Shown here: in pieces, positions 34,272 through 42,425 of the stretch | Layout: the number at the start of each line of letters is the position of its first letter | How positions within the stretch are numbered: the first letter of the stretch is position 1 | Assembly: GCA_900544295.1 (NCBI GenBank) | Contig: UQUO01000001.1 | Location: 1 to 64,000 of the forward strand | DNA: 64,000 bases | Direction: 5' to 3' | From: an uncultured Eubacteriales bacterium | GTDB lineage: Bacteria; Bacillota; Clostridia; Oscillospirales; Oscillospiraceae | Translations under genes and position numbers: made by a program | Notes under the pieces: generated by a model | Seen by the model: the letters and a program-made list of their open reading frames with translations, nothing else | Database searches by the model: none | What the model was told of the DNA's origin: nothing

Positions 34272-35828
34272 ATGGCAACCAAGAAAAAAGAATTGCTGGA
34301 GCAGGAAAATACCGCACCTGAGACCACGGTTCCCGTGGAGAACGCTCCGCCCCCTGATGAAGCGCAGGCTGATATGGCGGCGCCCGCTGATGGCAGCGAT
34401 TTGAATGAGCTGCTGGCCTCTATGGACCAGCCGGATGAAGAGGCAGCCACCATTGAGGATGACGGCAGCCTCCCGGAACTCACCGAAAGTGAAATGTTTG
34501 GTGAGATGGACACCGATGCTACGGCGGCAGACGCCCTTCCCGGCGATGATGACGCCGCTCTGACAGAGGGCCCTGACAGTGATGATGGCGAAGGTGCCTC
34601 TGCTGTTCCCGCTGATGATGGTGCAGCCGATGTCCCCAGTGAGCCTGTTTCTGGAGCGGCCGAGGAACCGGAACCGCCCAAGCCCAAGCGGGCCACCCGC
34701 AGGAAAAAGACCGCACCGGCTGAGAGTACGGAGCCGGCGGAAGGAATTCCCGCAGAAGCAGAGCCTCCTGCGCCGATGGCTCCCGCTGAGGAAGATGTGC
34801 CGTCTGATGATAGTGAAGCGGCTGCGGCAGAAGCTCCTGCCTCTCTGGCCGAACCGCTGGCAGAGGCCGCCCCTGCTCCCACTTCTACTCCCAGGCGCAC
34901 CGCCGCTCCCCGCCGCGGCGAGCCCTCGATCCTGACCATCCGCAGCCGGGAAGATGTGGAGACGCAGGAAGACCGTGAGGACATCATCTGGCATGAGATC
35001 CACAACGCCTACCGCACCCGCCGCATCCTCACCGGCAAGCTGGGCGGCATTGAGCAGCTGGACAACCGAAAGACGGTGGCTGTGGTGGACTACAAGGGAT
35101 TCCGCATCATCATCCCCCTGAAAGAAATGATGATCAATCTGGGCCGCAGCCCCTCCGGCCAGGAATACACTGACCTGATGCTGCGCCAGAACAAGATCCT
35201 GGGGAATATGCTGGGCGCCGACATTGACTTTGTGGTGCGGGGCATCGACTCCAAGACCCGCAGCGTGGTAGCCAGCCGCCGGGAGGCCATGATGCGCAAG
35301 CGCCAGACCTTCTATTTCGATCTGGACCCCGATGGGATGTACCGCGTCTACGAGGGCCGCATTGTCCAGGCCAGGGTCATCGCTGTGGCGGAAAAGGTCG
35401 TCCGTGTGGAGGTGTTCGGCGTGGAATGCTCCATTCTGGCCCGCGACCTTGCCTGGGACTGGATCGGCGACGCCCATGAGCGGTTTGCTGTGGGCGATGA
35501 AGTGCTGGTCCGTATCCTCAGTGTACGGCGCAACAGTCTGGAGGACCTGGGCATCCGGGCCGACATCAAGAGCACTTCGGAAAACACTGACCGGGACAAC
35601 CTGCAGAAGTGCCGCATCCAGGGCAAGTACGCCGGAAAGGTCACAGATGTTCATAAAGGCGTGGTCTATGTCCGGCTCGCCAATGGCGTCAATGCGGTAG
35701 CCCACTCCTGCTACGACTACCGGATGCCCGGAAAGAAGGATGACGTTTCCTTTGCCGTCACCCGTCTGGATATGGAGCGGGGCGTGGCCGTGGGCATCAT
35801 CACGCGGATCATCCGGCAGAACCTGTAA
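34272..35828 (+). CDS. S1-domain RNA-binding protein with acidic N terminus, T4SS operon
   Basis: A 518-residue protein. Residues 1-210 are low complexity, very acidic and Pro/Ala-rich with a basic patch (PKPKRATRRKKT) near 135. Residues 220-330 form a conserved domain (VVDYKGFRIIIPLKEMMINL). At least two S1/OB-like modules follow: about 357-425 (YRVYEGRIVQARVIAVAEKV) and 450-518 (CRIQGKYAGKVTDVHKGVVY). S1 folds bind single-stranded RNA. It is the last gene of the T4SS operon, 27 nt after the coupling protein, and ends at a strong terminator. Function in conjugation is unknown; leader-RNA regulation is one idea. Confidence 0.8.
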   Translation: MATKKKELLEQENTAPETTVPVENAPPPDEAQADMAAPADGSDLNELLASMDQPDEEAATIEDDGSLPELTESEMFGEMDTDATAADALPGDDDAALTEGPDSDDGEGASAVPADDGAADVPSEPVSGAAEEPEPPKPKRATRRKKTAPAESTEPAEGIPAEAEPPAPMAPAEEDVPSDDSEAAAAEAPASLAEPLAEAAPAPTSTPRRTAAPRRGEPSILTIRSREDVETQEDREDIIWHEIHNAYRTRRILTGKLGGIEQLDNRKTVAVVDYKGFRIIIPLKEMMINLGRSPSGQEYTDLMLRQNKILGNMLGADIDFVVRGIDSKTRSVVASRREAMMRKRQTFYFDLDPDGMYRVYEGRIVQARVIAVAEKVVRVEVFGVECSILARDLAWDWIGDAHERFAVGDEVLVRILSVRRNSLEDLGIRADIKSTSENTDRDNLQKCRIQGKYAGKVTDVHKGVVYVRLANGVNAVAHSCYDYRMPGKKDDVSFAVTRLDMERGVAVGIITRIIRQNL

Positions 35829-35839
35829 AAGCAAAAGTG

Positions 35840-35880
35840 CCTGGAGAGTAGTAACGAACTGCTCTCCAGGTTTCTTTTTT
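35840..35880 (+). terminator. Terminator of the T4SS operon
   Basis: Stem CCTGGAGAG/CTCTCCAGG (35840-35848/35862-35870) with T-rich 3' flank (TTTCTTTTTT), 12 nt after the S1-protein stop codon. Confidence 0.88.
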
Positions 35881-35966
35881 GTCATTATCAGATCTACCGC
35901 TGTATATCTTTATCACATAGGCTTCCTTCCAAATTCCCATTTCAAAGAATTTATTTTGCGTTTGCG

Positions 35967-35995
35967 TTGATTTTTCACAAAATACGGGCTATAAT
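35967..35995 (+). promoter_or_regulatory. Promoter of the RloA/RloB pair
   Basis: TTGATT (35967-35972), a 17-nt spacer and consensus TATAAT (35990-35995), 30 nt before the rloA-like ATG, in an AT-rich stretch unlike the preceding operon. A strong constitutive promoter is expected. Confidence 0.78.
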
Positions 35996-36025
35996 ATATA
36001 AATGAAAAGGTTTAGGAGGTCGCTT

Positions 36026-37222
36026 ATGCTGATTCAATTTAGTGTGGAGAATTTTCTATCCATCAAAGATAAGGTTGTATTATCCCTGCTGGCCAGCAAG
36101 GATAATGAGCATCCAGAGCATCTTATCATGGATGGAAATAAAAGCTATTTGAAGTCTGCTGTCATTTACGGAGCCAATGCTTCGGGGAAGTCCAATGTCC
36201 TAAACGCGTTCTGGTTCATGGTAAACTATGTGCTGACCTCACATAACCAGCAGCTTCATAAGACCATTGGCCGTTCGCCTTTCAAGTTTGATCCGGAAAC
36301 GCCAACGCGCCCCAGCAGCTTTGAGGTCATCTTTACCACTGAAGGTATCCGATATGCGTATGGTTTTTCTGTGACAGATAAGGCTGTTACAGAAGAATAC
36401 CTATATTACTATCCCAACGGCAGACAGGCGCTTATTTTTGAGAGGAAAAATACCAAAGATTTTCGTTTTACGGTGGATATAGATGAACAAAACACGCTCA
36501 AGGAGCGCACTTCTGCGAACAAACTCTACTTGTCAGTTGCATCAAACTGGAGTTACTCTAAAGTGATTCCGGTTTTGGAGTGGTTCGCTTCTTGTCAGAT
36601 TATCACGAAGAATTCCGTGGCGGACGCTTATGGGCTTGAGGCAGAGCAGCTGAAAGATGATGATTACCGGCGTGTGATCGCATCTATGCTGCGTGTTGCA
36701 GATTTGGGAATACAGGCTTTGCAAATGCGCGATGCAGAGCCTGCTCCATCGCAGCACAGTGACAGCTTTACAAATATTGAGGCCATTCACACGGTACAGG
36801 ATGCCAATGGAAATGCGTTATCCTATGCGTTAAATATGGCAGAGGAATCTGACGGCACCAACAGTTACTTCAAACTGATCGGCGTTGTGAAAAAGGCTTT
36901 AGACCAGGGAACGCTTCTTGTGGCTGATGAGATGGACGCACATCTGCATCCTCTATTGACCAGGCATCTGGTATCCCTGTTTGACAGCACAGAATTCAAT
37001 CCAAAGGGTGCTCAGTTGATCTTCACATCTCACAGCACCAATCTTCTTGATCTGGATTTGTTGAGAAGAGATCAAATTTGGTTCACAGAAAAAGACGAAC
37101 AGACAGCAGCCACCGATCTGTTCTCCCTTTACGATTTTTCCGTTCGCAAAGACACTAAAGTAGAAAAGGGTTATTTGATCGGCCGTTTTGGTGCGATTCC
37201 CTTTATCAAGGGAGGGCTGTAA
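36026..37222 (+). CDS. RloA-like AAA15 ATPase (AbiL-type defence, ATPase subunit)
   Basis: A 398-residue SMC/OLD-like ATPase. Walker A is GANASGKSNVLNAF near residue 52. The end of the ATPase domain has TLLVADEMDAHLHPLLTRHL near 305 (signature plus Walker B) and FTSHSTNLLDL (switch His) near 340. The domain order matches AAA_15/AAA_21 proteins paired with RloB. Such pairs (RloA/RloB, lactococcal AbiLi/AbiLii) give abortive infection against phage. I start at 36026 because AGGAGG is 6 nt upstream; an ATG at 36002 has none. It abuts rloB (stop TAA directly followed by ATG). The gene is AT-richer than its neighbours, so it is cargo. Confidence 0.87.
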   Translation: MLIQFSVENFLSIKDKVVLSLLASKDNEHPEHLIMDGNKSYLKSAVIYGANASGKSNVLNAFWFMVNYVLTSHNQQLHKTIGRSPFKFDPETPTRPSSFEVIFTTEGIRYAYGFSVTDKAVTEEYLYYYPNGRQALIFERKNTKDFRFTVDIDEQNTLKERTSANKLYLSVASNWSYSKVIPVLEWFASCQIITKNSVADAYGLEAEQLKDDDYRRVIASMLRVADLGIQALQMRDAEPAPSQHSDSFTNIEAIHTVQDANGNALSYALNMAEESDGTNSYFKLIGVVKKALDQGTLLVADEMDAHLHPLLTRHLVSLFDSTEFNPKGAQLIFTSHSTNLLDLDLLRRDQIWFTEKDEQTAATDLFSLYDFSVRKDTKVEKGYLIGRFGAIPFIKGGL

Positions 37223-37870
37223 ATGGCACGCGGACAAATTGAAAAGCGTGGGCAGCGGCGCAGAAAACTAAAACCTGTCATTCTGATTGTAACAGAGGGT
37301 TCTCAAACTGAACCGAAGTATTTTGAACATTATCGCAGCCGCCAGACCAATATTGACATTCGTGTAGTCGGCAGCCGCACCAAAGGAGGTGAAACCGATT
37401 ACCTTGGCCTGATTCGGAAAGCCGTGGAATATCAAAATAAAAATCAGATTTCTGCATCAAATGGGGATGCGGTGTGGGTCGTTGCTGACGGTGATGTAAA
37501 CTATAATAATCCTGATCCTATCGCCGCCAAAGACAACTTACTCTCCAGAGCAAGGAAACTGGCAGATGCAAAGGGAATTCACATTGCGATCTCGAATCCT
37601 TGCTTTGAGTTTTGGTATCTGCTGCATTTCCAGTACACAACAAAATTTTTCAAAGATTACCCTGCAGTGATGACAGCCTTGACCGCCTACCTCCCGGATT
37701 ATGAAAAAGCCGGCGATGTGTATGCGCAGTTATCTGAACATACAACTGATGCGATTCAGAACGCCAAGCGTGTAGAACAATACCATATTCAAAATGACTG
37801 CAATAAACCGTTTGGGATTGCCGTTAATCCATTCACCGACATCTATCAACTGATAGAATCACTACTGTAA
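37223..37870 (+). CDS. RloB-like protein (AbiL-type defence, effector candidate)
   Basis: A 215-residue protein of the RloB family, whose fold is Toprim/nuclease-like. Visible are the starting basic patch and VILIVTEGSQTEPKYFEHY near residue 18 (Glu of the first acidic site), VWVVADGDVN near 85 (acidic pair) and ISNPCFEFWYLLHF near 125 (the NPxFE signature). It starts right after the RloA stop. By analogy with AbiLii it would be the toxic or nuclease part released on phage infection; the trigger is unknown. Confidence 0.87.
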   Translation: MARGQIEKRGQRRRKLKPVILIVTEGSQTEPKYFEHYRSRQTNIDIRVVGSRTKGGETDYLGLIRKAVEYQNKNQISASNGDAVWVVADGDVNYNNPDPIAAKDNLLSRARKLADAKGIHIAISNPCFEFWYLLHFQYTTKFFKDYPAVMTALTAYLPDYEKAGDVYAQLSEHTTDAIQNAKRVEQYHIQNDCNKPFGIAVNPFTDIYQLIESLL

Positions 37871-37890
37871 CGGTACTCAGGATTTGAATT

Positions 37891-37930
37891 AAAGGCCGCA
37901 TGGGATGCAAAAGCCCCACGCGGCCTTTAT
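37891..37930. terminator. Bidirectional terminator between rloB and the SLOG gene
   Basis: AAAGGCCGC (37891-37899) pairs with GCGGCCTTT (37920-37928), extended by TGGG/CCCA inside. Genes converge here from both sides. Confidence 0.75.
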
Positions 37931-37945
37931 GTTTTGCCCTTGAAA

Positions 37946-38413
37946 TCAAATCTCTATGAGTCTGATCTCTCGCCCTTGAACATGGGCATCGCGCAGCGTG
38001 AACAGCGTCCCCCCTTTGTCCCGTCCATCATACACCGCAATCACACGCTGCGACTGGGCAACCATATAGCGATTGCGGTTCATGTAGCACGAGGGAACAT
38101 AGTGGTCGGAGATCACTTTCACACCAGCGCAGGCAGCCAGCAGTCTATGAAAGTCTTTGTTCTTCGTCTTCAGCCGGCCGGCATAGGGAATCGCCGCTTC
38201 TAAAAACAATCCGTCATTTTCTTTTTTTGCTTCGGCAACGACTGCCGCAAACATAAGATCGGCACCTTCGGCAAATCCGGAAATAAATCGAGTGTAGCCA
38301 TCCTCAATCGCCGCTGCTACCTCCTTCCGCAATTCTTCTTCCACAAATTTCTTCTTCTCCGCTGGAATATCTCTGTGGCCCGTTATACAGCAGGTTTTCG
38401 TTACGACTTCCAT
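37946..38413 (-). CDS. SLOG-domain protein (DUF1273/YpsA-like)
   Basis: A 155-residue Rossmann-like protein of the SLOG superfamily: CCITGHRDIP at the N terminus, FISGFAEGADLMFAAVV near residue 45, and a C-terminal segment VIAVYDGRDKGGTLFTL with the GG turn that holds a nucleotide ligand. SLOG proteins bind or make nucleotide derivatives and are often in defence or signalling loci. The start at 38413 has GGGAGG at good spacing; the longer frame is not supported. It is transcribed away from the XRE gene, sharing a palindromic operator. Confidence 0.8.
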   Translation of the reverse strand: MEVVTKTCCITGHRDIPAEKKKFVEEELRKEVAAAIEDGYTRFISGFAEGADLMFAAVVAEAKKENDGLFLEAAIPYAGRLKTKNKDFHRLLAACAGVKVISDHYVPSCYMNRNRYMVAQSQRVIAVYDGRDKGGTLFTLRDAHVQGREIRLIEI

Positions 38414-38452
38414 CCTGTTTCCTCCCATGCTCTTCACTTTATGCCATTCTTG

Positions 38453-38497
38453 TATAGGCAATATTGCCTATAACGCTACTCCTCCATTATAGGCAAT
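38453..38497. promoter_or_regulatory. Palindromic operator between the SLOG and XRE genes
   Basis: A perfect 20-bp palindrome made of TATAGGCAAT (38453-38462) and its complement (38463-38472), plus a third half-site TATAGGCAAT at 38488-38497. The half-sites contain TTGCCT boxes that fit as -35 elements for both directions: minus, TTGCCT-17-TTATAG; plus, TTGCCT-18-TATAGG. A repressor bound here would block both promoters; the XRE protein at 38540 is the natural candidate. Confidence 0.7.
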
Positions 38498-38539
38498 AAT
38501 AGAGATATGTAAAGAAGGAAGTGGAGGAAACGACCAGGA

Positions 38540-38746
38540 ATGATCTCATACGAGCCCTTGTGGCAAACCATGAAGCGGCACGGTGCAACCACATATACCT
38601 TGCAGGCCAAGGCCGGTATCAGCAGTTCGACCATCCGCCGGATGCAGGCGAACGAATCCGTCTCCACCAATACCCTGGATACGCTCTGCAAGTTTTTTAA
38701 CTGCGAACTGGATGACATCGTAAAATTCCAACCAGACGAAAAATAG
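38540..38746 (+). CDS. Small XRE-family (Cro/CI-type) regulator
   Basis: A 68-residue stand-alone helix-turn-helix: AGISSSTIRRMQANESVSTN is the HTH, followed by the typical LDTLCKFFNCELDDIV end. There is no ligand domain. It is divergent from the SLOG gene with an operator between, and is followed by its own terminator, so it probably autoregulates and represses the SLOG gene. The Shine-Dalgarno (GGAGG, 14-18 nt upstream) is a little far from the ATG. Confidence 0.82.
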   Translation: MISYEPLWQTMKRHGATTYTLQAKAGISSSTIRRMQANESVSTNTLDTLCKFFNCELDDIVKFQPDEK

Positions 38747-38786
38747 CACGGAGAAATGGTGATTGCCGTTTCTCCGTGCTTTTTTT
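38745..38786 (+). terminator. Terminator of the XRE gene
   Basis: A perfect 12-bp stem AGCACGGAGAAA/TTTCTCCGTGCT (38745-38756/38769-38780) followed by T6; it starts at the stop codon. Confidence 0.9.
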
Positions 38787-39101
38787 GACCCTTGGCATAC
38801 GAAGCAAAGAAATTTTGGAAACCTGCTTCAAGATCTCTACTCATTAGCTCCGCCAGTGGGCGACAAGTATTCGATTTTAAAGGGGTGGATTAGCCTTTAG
38901 ACTCCTCAATGTCCCTCCCGAGATAAATGCTAAAATCAAATTACAGAATTGGAATACACGATTCACAATAAAAAGCGCCCAAACGGCAAGGAGCAATTTG
39001 GGCGCAAAAGTGTAGCATCCGTTATAATGAATCGGTTTGATGAACAGTTTTAGCGGTATCACAAATATCGTTTGAATTTATCAAATACTTGATAAAAGCC
39101 C
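38787..39101. other. Gap between the XRE gene and the ABC permease
   Basis: I see no gene here. The only clear signal is a terminator for the minus-strand ABC operon: GCGCCCAAA (38975-38983) with TTTGGGCGC (38997-39005), followed on the minus strand by T5A. It lies about 100 nt downstream of the permease stop. An XRE-side stretch rich in A and T shows no coding frame over 60 codons that I would accept. Confidence 0.7.
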
Positions 39102-40340
39102 TTACGCCACTCGATGCTTACAATAAGACCGTATCGCCAAAAAGACGAATACAGGAATTTCAATCGCTGCTGAAATAAGAATAATGTAGGGTGTCCAAAA
39201 GCTCATATCTCCAACATACAAGAAATTAAAACCGTAAAGCTGATAGAGGAAGTTATTTTGCAGGCCAATACCAGAAGATGGTAAAATCGTGGAAAGCCAT
39301 ACGGAACTGCCCAATGCGGTATAAATGATGGTCGGTAAGAGCATAACGGCAAGTGAAATCAATAACGAACTTAACGAGTCCCTGCACTTTGCAGATAAAA
39401 ATAGTGTGCAACTAATACTTGCCAATATAGATAAAAGCCCGGCCAATACCAAAATCACTTGTAATTGCCCCAAATTGATATTGGGAAGATTTATGATGGA
39501 AAATAGCATTTGGAAAGATGTTTTCAAACACTCTGTCCCAAAAGCAAGGTTGATAATGGACAAATGGATCACCATACCCAAAATGAACACTACCACAAAA
39601 ATACAGCCAGCAGCAAGTATTCTGGTAACAGCAAATTTCACACGTCCATTTTTTGTGCAGCGCATAATGCTGTCGCTTCCAGTTTGATACTCATTAGCAA
39701 ATGTAGGTGCCGCAATCGCAACGCACAAAATGGAAAGAATGAAAATATACAGCTCAATATAGTCAAAGGCGTCCCGGCTCAAACCCGGATAAAGCTGGAA
39801 TGGTTTATCAACTTCGGAATATTTTTCTGTTGCAAATTCTTTTGCTGATGGATAATCTTCTTGTTCAAGGTTCATTATATCGTTTAGGTGGGACGCAAAC
39901 TGTTCATAAAGGCTTTGCTCTACTACATCTGGGTCAATCTCCATTAGATCAGCACCTATGCCTGTATCGGGATCGGCAAAGGCTTCTGGTAAGCGGTCAA
40001 GAAGTGGCCGGATAGCCGTGATATTTTCCGTATAAACATCTAACGGAATATCATCTACTGTACCATATTCCTGCACATATTTCTGATATGTGCGTAAGGC
40101 ATCTGCGACTTTCTCCGGTGTAACTTCTCCATAAATTTGCTGCCTGTATTCCCGCTTAAATTGAATAGCATCTAAGCCATTCAGTTCTATTACAGTACCG
40201 TTTTCGCCGGGACGGTTGATAGACTCAAAGCTGATGGGCAGATAAGCCATAATGACAGCCAGAAATAATGCTACTGCAAGCAATATCAAGGTGCGGCGTG
40301 ATTTCAAAATCCTTTTTACTTCTAAACAAAATAAGCGCAT
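39102..40340 (-). CDS. ABC-2 type exporter permease
   Basis: A 412-residue membrane protein with one N-terminal helix (LILLAVALFLAVIMAYLP), a large outer domain of about 180 residues, and five to six helices in the C-terminal half: the topology of ABC-2 permeases that export peptides or lipids. Start 40340 has AAAGGAGGG. It follows the ATPase stop by 1 nt. With the sensor kinase and VanZ-like protein it probably gives resistance to a cell-envelope-active agent; the drug is not known. Confidence 0.83.
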   Translation of the reverse strand: MRLFCLEVKRILKSRRTLILLAVALFLAVIMAYLPISFESINRPGENGTVIELNGLDAIQFKREYRQQIYGEVTPEKVADALRTYQKYVQEYGTVDDIPLDVYTENITAIRPLLDRLPEAFADPDTGIGADLMEIDPDVVEQSLYEQFASHLNDIMNLEQEDYPSAKEFATEKYSEVDKPFQLYPGLSRDAFDYIELYIFILSILCVAIAAPTFANEYQTGSDSIMRCTKNGRVKFAVTRILAAGCIFVVVFILGMVIHLSIINLAFGTECLKTSFQMLFSIINLPNINLGQLQVILVLAGLLSILASISCTLFLSAKCRDSLSSLLISLAVMLLPTIIYTALGSSVWLSTILPSSGIGLQNNFLYQLYGFNFLYVGDMSFWTPYIILISAAIEIPVFVFLAIRSYCKHRVA

Positions 40341-40341
40341 A

Positions 40342-41229
40342 TCAATTTCCCTCCTTTGAAAGATCGGCTTGAGGGAATAGCCAGAGGTATAAATCCTCAA
40401 GGCGCGGTGATATGGTGATCGAACCCTCAATTTCGGATTTATCAGACAGATACCGTATAGATACTTGGTTGTTATCTTCCCCGCGCTGGTTGATTATTCG
40501 CAAGCGCATTTCATACTTGTCTAAATCTCTGGCCGGAATAGTGCAAGTCCAGACCTTTCCCTCGATCTGCTTCACCAGTTCGTCTGTTGTACCTACATCA
40601 ACAATTTTTCCATCTTTCATAATCGCATTTCGTGTTGCAATATACTCTACGTCAGAAACAATGTGCGTGGAGATCAACACAATACGGTCATGGGAAAACT
40701 CGGAAATAAAATTACGAAAGCGTACCCGTTCTCCGGGGTCAAGTCCTGCGGTCGGTTCATCCATTACTAAAATTTTCGGATCGTTCAACATGGCTTGGGC
40801 AATGCCTACACGCCGTTTCATACCGCCAGATAGTTTTGCTATCTTTTTCCGCTTCACATCCGAAAGCGTAAGAATATCCAGCAGATGATTGATTTTCCTT
40901 GATGTTTCCCTTGCCGGAACATCCTTTAATGCTGCCATATATTCGAGATAGTCTTTGACCGTGAAATCACGAGAATATCCAAAATCCTGCGGCAAAAAGC
41001 CAAACAACTCTCGATAGGCTTTCCCCATTTCGTGAATGTCTTGGCCATCATAATAAATAGCCCCATTGGTTGGCACCATAATATCAGCAATCATCCGCAT
41101 GAGAGTTGTTTTCCCTGCTCCGTTTGCACCGAGCAGGCCCCAAACTCCACTTGTCAGTGTCAGGCTTACATCATTGACAGCGGTTTTATCTTTGAACCGC
41201 TTACTTAAATGCTCAATTTTCAGTTCCAT
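40342..41229 (-). CDS. ABC exporter ATPase
   Basis: A 295-residue ATP-binding subunit: Walker A GANGAGKTT near residue 35, Q-loop FLPQDFG, signature LSGGMKRRVGIAQ near 132, Walker B ILVMDEPTAGLDPGER, and ISTHIVSD for the switch His. The C-terminal 80 residues are an accessory domain ending SPRLEDLYLWLFPQ. I choose the third ATG (41229): AAGGAG is 8 nt before it, while the first two are too close. Transcribed with the permease. A large hairpin sits in its leader. Confidence 0.9.
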   Translation of the reverse strand: MELKIEHLSKRFKDKTAVNDVSLTLTSGVWGLLGANGAGKTTLMRMIADIMVPTNGAIYYDGQDIHEMGKAYRELFGFLPQDFGYSRDFTVKDYLEYMAALKDVPARETSRKINHLLDILTLSDVKRKKIAKLSGGMKRRVGIAQAMLNDPKILVMDEPTAGLDPGERVRFRNFISEFSHDRIVLISTHIVSDVEYIATRNAIMKDGKIVDVGTTDELVKQIEGKVWTCTIPARDLDKYEMRLRIINQRGEDNNQVSIRYLSDKSEIEGSITISPRLEDLYLWLFPQADLSKEGN

Positions 41230-41256
41230 AATCATCACTCCTTTTCTTCCTCAAAA

Positions 41257-41301
41257 GCAAAGCCCCTGTTCAGTATCTATTCTACCGAACAGGGGCTTTG
41301 C
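41257..41301 (-). terminator. Hairpin between sensor kinase and ABC genes (attenuator or terminator)
   Basis: A perfect 15-bp stem, GCAAAGCCCCTGTTC (41257-41271) and its complement (41287-41301), with a 15-nt loop. On the minus strand T4 follows. It lies downstream of a regulated promoter and 28 nt before the ABC ATPase start, so it either ends the kinase transcript or attenuates the ABC message. Confidence 0.65.
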
Positions 41302-41309
41302 AATCTCTA

Positions 41310-41345
41310 ATTTTAATGTGGAATACTCCTAAGAAATTCCTAAGA
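41310..41345 (-). promoter_or_regulatory. Response-regulator operator and promoter of the ABC genes
   Basis: Two copies of CCTAAGA (plus strand 41328-41334 and 41339-41345), exactly 11 nt apart, read TCTTAGGAATT/TCTTAGGAGTA on the minus strand. A -10 TAAAAT lies at 41315-41310; no good -35 exists, and the repeats cover its place, as expected of an OmpR-family activator. The same motif stands before the regulator gene. Confidence 0.6.
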
Positions 41346-42410
41346 TTTGTTTGAAAGAGGCAGCGTTACCGTAAATGTAATTTCTTCCGCTTGGCTCTGT
41401 GCCGTGATTTCTCCGCCATGTAGGTTTACAATTTCCTTTGCAATCGAAAGACCTAAGCCAGCGCCGCCTGTATCGGATGTTCTGGCTTCATCCAAACGGC
41501 TGAATTTATCAAAGATTGTGCTTAATTGGTCTGCCGGAATAGTTGGCCCATGATTTTTGAAGATCACGACAGCATGATTGCCTTTCTTGCTCGCGGTTAT
41601 GTTAATTTCAGTGTTTGGATAGCAGTAAGATGCTGCGTTTCTCAATAAATTGTTGAACACTCTGGCAAGTTTTTCTGGATCACCCGTGACGGTTAAACCA
41701 TCCTGCATAGATATTTGGGTTGTATTTCCTTTTTCAGAGAGTGCGGGGTAAAAGTCATCAATGACTTGGGATAGTAAGGCATACAGATCAACCGGCAGCT
41801 TTTTCACTTGAACGGTATTTGTATGATAACGTGTGATTTCAAAGAGTTCATTGATTAAAGTTTCCAATCGCTCCGATTTATCCAGTGCAATCCCGATATA
41901 TTTTTCTTTCTGTTCCTCCGGCATATCGGGCGCTTCATTAAGCAGACTCAAATATCCGATTACAGTTGTTAAAGGTGTGCGAATATCGTGGGCCAAATAC
42001 ATCACCAACTCATTCTTCTTTGTTTCCGCCTCCTTTGCGGCCTGCTGGCTCAAAAGGACAGACATTTTAATCTGGTTCATCTGGCTTTCAACTTCCCGTA
42101 GTGGTTCAGACAGTTCAATCGCATGGTCGTTCTGCTCATAAACAAGCTCCGTTGCGCCGATAACCTCGTTCAAGTATTCCCACGGCTTTTTCCAATAGAA
42201 ATAAAAAATGCCTACAAAGCCAAAGATAAGATAAAGGGCAAAAATTACATCCAGCCGCTCTAAAATCCATGTGCTAATGGGCGACGGAAATAATGCTAAA
42301 ACATAATCAGAAAACAACATAACGACAAAACCGATTACCGTATATAAGGACAGAAGAAGGAACAGCCGCAACCGAAGCCGTTTTTCTATGGAATAGCAGT
42401 TATTCTTCAA
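41340..42410 (-). CDS. VanS-like sensor histidine kinase
   Basis: A 356-residue membrane kinase: two N-terminal helices (residues about 14-36 and 52-75) with little between them, a linker, DHp helix with YLAHDIRTPLT (phosphoacceptor His near residue 146), and a HATPase domain with NNLLRNAASY (N box), FDKFSRLDE and GGAGLGLSIAKEI (G boxes). The very short outer loop suggests sensing within the membrane or through the ABC transporter. It works with the response regulator upstream. Confidence 0.87.
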   Translation of the reverse strand: MKNNCYSIEKRLRLRLFLLLSLYTVIGFVVMLFSDYVLALFPSPISTWILERLDVIFALYLIFGFVGIFYFYWKKPWEYLNEVIGATELVYEQNDHAIELSEPLREVESQMNQIKMSVLLSQQAAKEAETKKNELVMYLAHDIRTPLTTVIGYLSLLNEAPDMPEEQKEKYIGIALDKSERLETLINELFEITRYHTNTVQVKKLPVDLYALLSQVIDDFYPALSEKGNTTQISMQDGLTVTGDPEKLARVFNNLLRNAASYCYPNTEINITASKKGNHAVVIFKNHGPTIPADQLSTIFDKFSRLDEARTSDTGGAGLGLSIAKEIVNLHGGEITAQSQAEEITFTVTLPLSNKS

Positions 42411-42425
42411 TACTTTTCACCTCCA

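Noticed and set aside
36002..36025. Upstream ATG of the RloA-like gene
   Set aside because: It lies just after the -10 box with no ribosome site; AGGAGG favours 36026.
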